In this document: positions 7,740 through 11,614 of the stretch, piece by piece
How the letters are laid out: each line of letters starts with the position of its first letter
Position numbering within the stretch: position 1 is the stretch's first letter
Assembly (NCBI GenBank): GCA_024635735.1
Contig: JAGXII010000010.1
Coordinates: 1-11,614 of the forward strand
From: Christiangramia sp.
GTDB lineage: Bacteria; Bacteroidota; Bacteroidia; Flavobacteriales; Flavobacteriaceae
Length of the DNA stretch: 11,614 nt
Reading direction: 5' to 3'
Notes under the pieces: generated by a model
Database searches by the model: none
Told to the model about the DNA's origin: nothing
What the model saw: the letters and a program-made list of their open reading frames with translations, nothing else
Position numbers and translations under genes: made by a program

Positions 7740-8678
7740 ATGCAGCGAAGCTTTTTGGAATACCTTACGATCACCCTTAAAGGAATGGCTATGGGAGCAG
7801 CTGACGTGGTTCCGGGAGTCTCCGGAGGAACCATCGCATTTATTTCAGGAATTTACGAAGAATTAATCTCCACCATAAGCGGTATAAAACCCGGCCTGAT
7901 CACTACCTGGAAAAATGAAGGTTTTGGCAAAATGTGGAAGGAAATGAATGGTAATTTTCTGATAGCCTTGCTTACCGGAATTTTAATCAGCCTGTTTACC
8001 TTAATGAGACTGGCTAATTATTTACTGGAAACACATCCGGTACTCATCTGGTCTTTCTTCTTTGGTTTGGTGCTTTCAAGCATCTGGTTTGTTGCAAAAC
8101 AAATTCCTAAATGGAATTATAAAGTGATAATATCGCTACTCATTGGTGCAGCTATTGCATTTTATTTAGTAAGCCTTCCGCCGCTTTCACCAAATTCCAG
8201 TTATTTATTCCTTTTTTTCGCGGGAGCAATTGCTGTTTGTGCAATGATTCTTCCGGGAATATCAGGTGCTTTTATTTTAGTTCTATTAGGAGCCTATAAA
8301 TCGGTAACCGAAGCTGTTCATGATTTTAATGCAGCTGTCCTTGGAGTTGTTGCTTTGGGAGCCATATTTGGTCTTCTCACCTTTTCAAGAGTTCTCAAAT
8401 GGCTTTTTGTCCATTACAGTAGTATAACACTCGCAGCACTAACCGGGTTTATTGCAGGATCATTAAATAAGATCTGGCCATGGAAAGAAGTGCTGGAAAA
8501 AGCTATTTTTGGTGAAAAAGAGGTTGTAATCAGGGAAGCTTCAGTATTACCATGGAATTTTGAAGGAAACCCACAAACGATCTGGGCCGTATTATTAATG
8601 CTGGCAGGCTTTTTATTAATTATTATTTTAGAATCTGTAGCTACTCAAAAACCTGTTTCTGCCAATGCAGCAGACTAG
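7740..8678 (+). CDS. DUF368 (PopT-type) polyprenyl-phosphate translocase, first copy
   Basis: A 312-residue multi-pass inner-membrane protein of the DUF368 family. Members characterised in other bacteria (PopT) return undecaprenyl phosphate, the lipid carrier for peptidoglycan and surface polysaccharide, across the membrane; that role is inferred here. The protein shows the family's two related re-entrant motifs, MGAADVVPGVSGGTIAF (18-34) and AMILPGISGAFILVLLGAY (168-186), and the conserved GFIAGSLNKIWPWKE (236-250). Hydrophobic segments lie at about 76-97, 102-120, 127-146, 155-186, 197-216, 226-243 and a final helix at 280-299. It is intact, unlike the next gene. The ATG at 7740 follows an A/G-rich stretch and gives the usual short cytoplasmic N-terminus. 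Its last 14 nt overlap the start of the second DUF368 gene, so the two are almost certainly co-transcribed. Confidence 0.9.
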   Translation: MQRSFLEYLTITLKGMAMGAADVVPGVSGGTIAFISGIYEELISTISGIKPGLITTWKNEGFGKMWKEMNGNFLIALLTGILISLFTLMRLANYLLETHPVLIWSFFFGLVLSSIWFVAKQIPKWNYKVIISLLIGAAIAFYLVSLPPLSPNSSYLFLFFAGAIAVCAMILPGISGAFILVLLGAYKSVTEAVHDFNAAVLGVVALGAIFGLLTFSRVLKWLFVHYSSITLAALTGFIAGSLNKIWPWKEVLEKAIFGEKEVVIREASVLPWNFEGNPQTIWAVLLMLAGFLLIIILESVATQKPVSANAAD

Positions 8679-9621
8679 AACTCTTACTGATAAGTTTCTC
8701 CTTATTTTAAAGGGGCTTGCTATGGGTGCCGCTAATAAAGTTCCGGGGGTTTCCGGAGGCGTGGTTGCATTTGTCGCCGGGTTTTATGAAGAGTTTATCT
8801 ACTCACTTCAAAAAATAAATCTAAAAGCCTTTAAGCTACTTATTTCAGGAAGATTTCGCAGTTTATACCGGTACGTGAATGGCAAGTTTCTTGGCCTGCT
8901 CATTTTAGGGATGCTAATAAGCTATTTTAGTGTATCCAAACTGCTGGACTACCTCATAATACATTACGAATTATTTGTCTGGGCGTCTTTCTTCGGAATG
9001 ATCATTGGCTCCATTTATTATATAAGTAAGGATTTTGACGAATGGGACAAAAACTCTATACTTTTCGCCATATTAGGCATTATTGCGGGGATTGCCATAA
9101 GTTTTCTTGAGCCGGCACGTCAAAATGATAATCTCTGGTTCGTTTTCTTCTGCGGGATAATTAGCGTTTCGGGCATGACCTTACCCGGGCTTTCGGGTTC
9201 CTTTATACTCATCCTTTTTGGCAATTACGTCCTGCTTCTCGTAGACTCCGTAAATGCACTATATGATACCATCGCTAACATCCTGGTCCTGGATTTTTCT
9301 TTCCTTTATGATTTTGAAAGAATTAGAATGCTGCAGGTTCTTCTGGTTTTCGCAGCGGGTTCTCTTGCCGGTCTGGTTTCTCTTTCCCATTTGCTGGGAT
9401 ATGTATTAAAAACGAATAAAAAGGAAACCTACGCGATGATAATCGGCTTTATCGCTGGTTCTCTTGGAGTGGTGTGGCCATGGAAGGAAAAAATATTCAA
9501 AACAGATGCTACAGGTCATATTCTATTTGACCGTGAAGGACATAAGATTATTGATAATTACGACCGATACTGGCCCGATTTTCATCATTCTGAAACCTGG
9601 CTGGCCTTATTTTTGTTTTGA
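8665..9621 (+). CDS. DUF368 (PopT-type) translocase, second copy, frameshifted near the C-terminus
   Basis: A 318-residue reading frame paralogous to the preceding gene, with matching motifs MGAANKVPGVSGGVVAF (20-36), MTLPGLSGSFILILFGNY (171-188) and GFIAGSLGVVWPWKE (261-275). Divergence elsewhere is considerable, so this is an old duplication. Hydrophobic segments follow the same order, except that the last helix is cut: the frame ends LALFLF at a TGA (9619-9621), just where the first copy continues through its final membrane helix. The missing part is present in another frame (see 9610-9680). Inserting one base in the T-run at 9610-9614 would give a 338-residue protein. As sequenced, the product loses most of its last helix and may be unstable or inactive; a sequencing error in the homopolymer is an equally good explanation. 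The ATG at 8665 lies inside the end of the first copy (14-nt overlap) and gives an N-terminus like its partner's. Confidence 0.85.
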   Translation: MQQTRTLTDKFLLILKGLAMGAANKVPGVSGGVVAFVAGFYEEFIYSLQKINLKAFKLLISGRFRSLYRYVNGKFLGLLILGMLISYFSVSKLLDYLIIHYELFVWASFFGMIIGSIYYISKDFDEWDKNSILFAILGIIAGIAISFLEPARQNDNLWFVFFCGIISVSGMTLPGLSGSFILILFGNYVLLLVDSVNALYDTIANILVLDFSFLYDFERIRMLQVLLVFAAGSLAGLVSLSHLLGYVLKTNKKETYAMIIGFIAGSLGVVWPWKEKIFKTDATGHILFDREGHKIIDNYDRYWPDFHHSETWLALFLF

Positions 9622-9680
9622 TAGGAATCTTTATCGTTCTGGGACTTGCGTGGTATGAAAACAGTAAATCAAAAAAATGA
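9610..9680 (+). pseudogene. Displaced C-terminal end of the second DUF368 gene (frameshift site)
   Basis: After the T-run 9610-9614 the proper reading moves to the -1 frame. From 9618 it encodes IGIFIVLGLAWYENSK and a lysine-rich end, closing with TGA at 9678-9680. This is a membrane helix followed by positive residues, matching the final helix of the first DUF368 copy. The restored stop overlaps the aroE ATG as ATGA (9677-9680), the spacing expected of an intact operon, which supports a recent single-base loss. Confidence 0.8.
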
Positions 9681-10405
9681 GAACTTTCGGGCTTATAGGA
9701 AAAAATATCGATTACTCATTTTCGAGGAAGTACTTTACGGAAAAGTTTACGAAAGGAAAGATTAATGCAGAATATCGCAATTTTGATATTCCTGCCATTT
9801 CAGATTTTCCGAATATAATTCAGAAAAATAGCATTTCGGGTTTGAATGTCACCATTCCCTATAAGCAGGAGATCATTCCTTTTCTGAATAACTTAAGTGA
9901 AGACGCAAAAAATATTGGAGCAGTCAATACCATTAAATTCGAAAAAAATGGTTCCCTCACCGGACATAATACCGATTTCTCCGGATTCCAAAAGGCGCTT
10001 GAACCTCATCTTGAAAAACAGCATAAAAAGGCTCTTATTCTAGGGACAGGCGGAGCTTCGAAAGCAGTCGCCTATGCTTTGAAAACACTTGGAATTGAAT
10101 CCAGGTTTGTTTCAAGAACAGCTTCAGAATTTCAGTTTTCTTACGATAACCTGAATGAAGAAATATTAAACCATTATCACTTAATCATTAATTGCACTCC
10201 ATTAGGCACTTTTCCAGATATTGAAAAACATCCGGAATTACCTTTCCAATACCTTTCACAAGCACATCTCATCTTCGATCTTATCTACAATCCCGGAGAA
10301 ACACGACTCATGAAACTTGCCTCCCAAAAAGGTGCTAAAACCCTAAACGGCTTAAGAATGCTGGAATTGCAGGCAGAAAAAGCCTGGGAAATCTGGAATT
10401 TATAA
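9677..10405 (+). CDS. aroE: Shikimate dehydrogenase (NADP-dependent)
   Basis: Reduces 3-dehydroshikimate to shikimate with NADPH, the fourth step of chorismate and aromatic amino acid synthesis; cytoplasmic. The 242 residues are on the short side for AroE but typical for Bacteroidetes. Substrate-domain motifs: DYSFSRKYF (12-20) with the two shikimate-contacting serines, SGLNVTIPYK (54-63) with catalytic Lys63, GAVNTI (81-86) and GHNTDFSGF (96-104) with catalytic Asp100. Cofactor-domain motifs: GTGGASKAV (123-131), the dinucleotide loop; VSRT (145-148), the usual NADP-phosphate contact; and NCTPLGTFP (172-180). The C-terminal NGLRMLELQAEKAW (224-237) is also conserved. No key residue is missing. 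The ATG at 9677 overlaps the corrected stop of the second DUF368 gene by 4 nt, so aroE appears to be the last gene of that operon and is probably translationally coupled to it. Confidence 0.96.
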   Translation: MRTFGLIGKNIDYSFSRKYFTEKFTKGKINAEYRNFDIPAISDFPNIIQKNSISGLNVTIPYKQEIIPFLNNLSEDAKNIGAVNTIKFEKNGSLTGHNTDFSGFQKALEPHLEKQHKKALILGTGGASKAVAYALKTLGIESRFVSRTASEFQFSYDNLNEEILNHYHLIINCTPLGTFPDIEKHPELPFQYLSQAHLIFDLIYNPGETRLMKLASQKGAKTLNGLRMLELQAEKAWEIWNL

Positions 10406-10454
10406 AATTTGTAGTTCAATACAGGCTTTACTGGCTATAAATAAAACCATTCCC

Positions 10455-10485
10455 TTGCCCAATTTTAGGGGAGTTATTATCTTTC
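10455..10485 (+). promoter_or_regulatory. Probable promoter of the DUF349 gene
   Basis: TTG at 10455-10457, a 20-nt spacer, then TATCTTTC at 10478-10485, one base from the TAnnTTTG consensus. A start site near 10491 gives a leader of about 33 nt to the ATG at 10524. It lies in the 118-bp gap after aroE, in which I see no convincing terminator hairpin. Confidence 0.4.
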
Positions 10486-10523
10486 ACCTTTAATTGACTT
10501 TTAGAACCCTAACATTGAAAGAT

Positions 10524-11614
10524 ATGTCTCAACAAGAAAATGAAAATAAAAAGAAAGAGCTTTCAGAAAATGAGGTAAACAATTCCGGTTCCACCAAGAA
10601 ACCAGAGAATGTTGCTGAAGAAGAAAGCAAAAAAATGTCGGTAGAACCTGTTGAGGATGAAACTAAGGAATCAACTGAGGAAAGTTTAGAGAATTCAGAT
10701 AAGTCTACCAACGCAGTAAGTGAGGAGGATAAAGAAGATACAGATCATGAAGATGCTATGCTGAACGAGTCGGAATCTGGAAAGGCCACTTCAGAAAAAA
10801 AGAAGCTTGAGAAAAAGAATCCTGAAGAGGAGGATCCTTATCACGATATAGAAGAAGAGAATCCGGAAAATCCTTTTTTCAAAGAGCCCGAAGTAGCTTC
10901 AGAAGAACCGAAAAAACCCAAAAAGAAGGAGCATAAAAAAGCAAAACCATCGTCGTCTACAGATCATGAAGACGCTATTGTCTCAGAATCTGCTTCAGCT
11001 AAAAAAAGTAAGTCCAAAGATTCAGATGCTAATGATGACGAGTTGGATAGCGAAATTGGTGATGCAGTGGTTGGGGAGAATAAAAAATCTTCCGGTAGCC
11101 ACGAAGAGGATATGGATAGTGCCGTAGCCGAAGATAGTGAGGATGAGAGTGCCACCGAGCGCCATAATATTAAGAAAAAGGATTATCACTCTATGACAAA
11201 GGAGGCTTTGGCCGATGAACTGGAGCGTCTTTTAAAAAATGAGAAAATCCAGGCCATCAAAGAACACGTTGCAGAGATTCGCGCCGAATTCAATGCGAAG
11301 TTTGATGAGGAAATGGAAGAAAAAAAGGAAGAATTTCTGGCAGATGGCGGTAATATAATTGACTTCCACTACTCTACCCCGCTTAAGAAAAGATTCAATT
11401 CCATTTATTTCGATTATAAGGAGCAACGAAACAATTACTACCGTCGTCTTAAAAAAGATCTCAACGAAAACCTGAACAGACGCCTTCAATTAATTGAAGA
11501 ATTAAAGGGTCTTTTAGGCGTAGAAGAAAATATTAATACTACATACAATCATTTTAAAGAAATCCAGGAGAAATGGCGTACGGCGGGGCCAATCCCTCGC
11601 GACCAGTACAACAA
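10524..11614 (+). CDS. DUF349 domain protein with long acidic N-terminal tail (3' end outside window)
   Basis: The frame is open from ATG 10524 (MSQQENENKKKE) to the end of the window: 363 codons plus two bases, with no stop. Residues 1 to about 213 are low-complexity, dominated by Glu, Asp, Lys and Ser, surely disordered, with no signal peptide. A DHEDA motif recurs inside it (74-78 and 147-151, with a looser HEEDMDSAV at 193-201). From about residue 218 (YHSMTKEALADELERLLKN) the sequence becomes charged helical and coiled-coil-like. It then enters a DUF349-type segment, FKEIQEKWRTAGPIPRDQYN, just before the window ends; more copies of this roughly 70-residue helical unit would be expected beyond it. 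The domain's function is not established, although families containing it have been connected with RNA or stress responses in some bacteria. The neighbours give no further clue. The family call rests on the KWRxxGPIPRDQ pattern. Confidence 0.82.
   Translation, partial: MSQQENENKKKELSENEVNNSGSTKKPENVAEEESKKMSVEPVEDETKESTEESLENSDKSTNAVSEEDKEDTDHEDAMLNESESGKATSEKKKLEKKNPEEEDPYHDIEEENPENPFFKEPEVASEEPKKPKKKEHKKAKPSSSTDHEDAIVSESASAKKSKSKDSDANDDELDSEIGDAVVGENKKSSGSHEEDMDSAVAEDSEDESATERHNIKKKDYHSMTKEALADELERLLKNEKIQAIKEHVAEIRAEFNAKFDEEMEEKKEEFLADGGNIIDFHYSTPLKKRFNSIYFDYKEQRNNYYRRLKKDLNENLNRRLQLIEELKGLLGVEENINTTYNHFKEIQEKWRTAGPIPRDQYN
10740..10976 (+). repeat. Repeated TDHEDA-coding segment in the DUF349 acidic tail
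   Basis: An 18-nt segment at 10740-10757 recurs at 10959-10976 with one synonymous change (GAT/GAC); both encode Thr-Asp-His-Glu-Asp-Ala and are followed by a Ser/Glu-rich stretch. The 219-nt offset is exactly 73 codons. Near-identity at DNA level suggests internal duplication rather than convergence of acidic codons, though the intervening sequence has diverged. Confidence 0.6.

Noticed and set aside
9607..9621. Programmed -1 ribosomal frameshift at the end of the second DUF368 gene
   Set aside because: The zero-frame codons TTA TTT TTG TTT TGA do not form an X-XXY-YYZ slippery heptamer, and no strong hairpin is evident just downstream, so a simple base loss or sequencing error is more likely.

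Overview
The window looks like a chromosomal housekeeping segment from a marine-type member of the Flavobacteriaceae (Bacteroidetes), of the Gramella/Christiangramia or Salegentibacter kind. This is inferred from the AT-rich sequence, the lack of Shine-Dalgarno sites, several TAnnTTTG-type -7 promoter elements, and protein families typical of the phylum (OstA-like protein, tandem DUF368 proteins, DUF349 protein with an acidic N-terminus). I see no mobile elements, CRISPR arrays, rRNA or tRNA genes, and no gene that looks recently acquired.

Layout. Positions 1-1271 (+) hold purA, complete except that the A of its ATG lies one base before the window. It converges on a minus-strand pair, 3009-2221 and 2194-1349, encoding two secreted four-helix ferritin-like proteins; the upstream one is a predicted Tat lipoprotein. 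A hairpin with T-runs on both sides separates the convergent units. A 224-bp divergent spacer follows. Then come a plus-strand OstA/LptA-like periplasmic protein (3234-5018) and a class III PLP aminotransferase (5015-6214), which share a TTGA stop/start overlap. A 12-unit TPR protein (6303-7700) is next.

The block from 7740 to 10405 is tightly packed: two tandem, divergent DUF368 (PopT-type polyprenyl-phosphate translocase) genes overlapping by 14 nt, then aroE (shikimate dehydrogenase). The second DUF368 gene is interrupted near its 3' end by what looks like a one-base deletion in a T-run. Restoring one base recovers the last transmembrane helix and a stop that overlaps the aroE ATG as ATGA. 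The window closes with the first 1091 nt of a DUF349 protein whose N-terminal ~210 residues are an acidic low-complexity tail with a recurring DHEDA motif.

How the genes relate. Much of the window concerns the cell envelope (lipid-carrier recycling, LPS-transport-like OstA protein, exported ferritin-like proteins) alongside core metabolism (AMP synthesis, shikimate pathway). I do not see a new multi-gene defence or biosynthetic system. The items most worth a second look are the frameshifted DUF368 gene, the paired divergent DUF368 copies, the paired exported diiron-type proteins, and the OstA/aminotransferase coupling.
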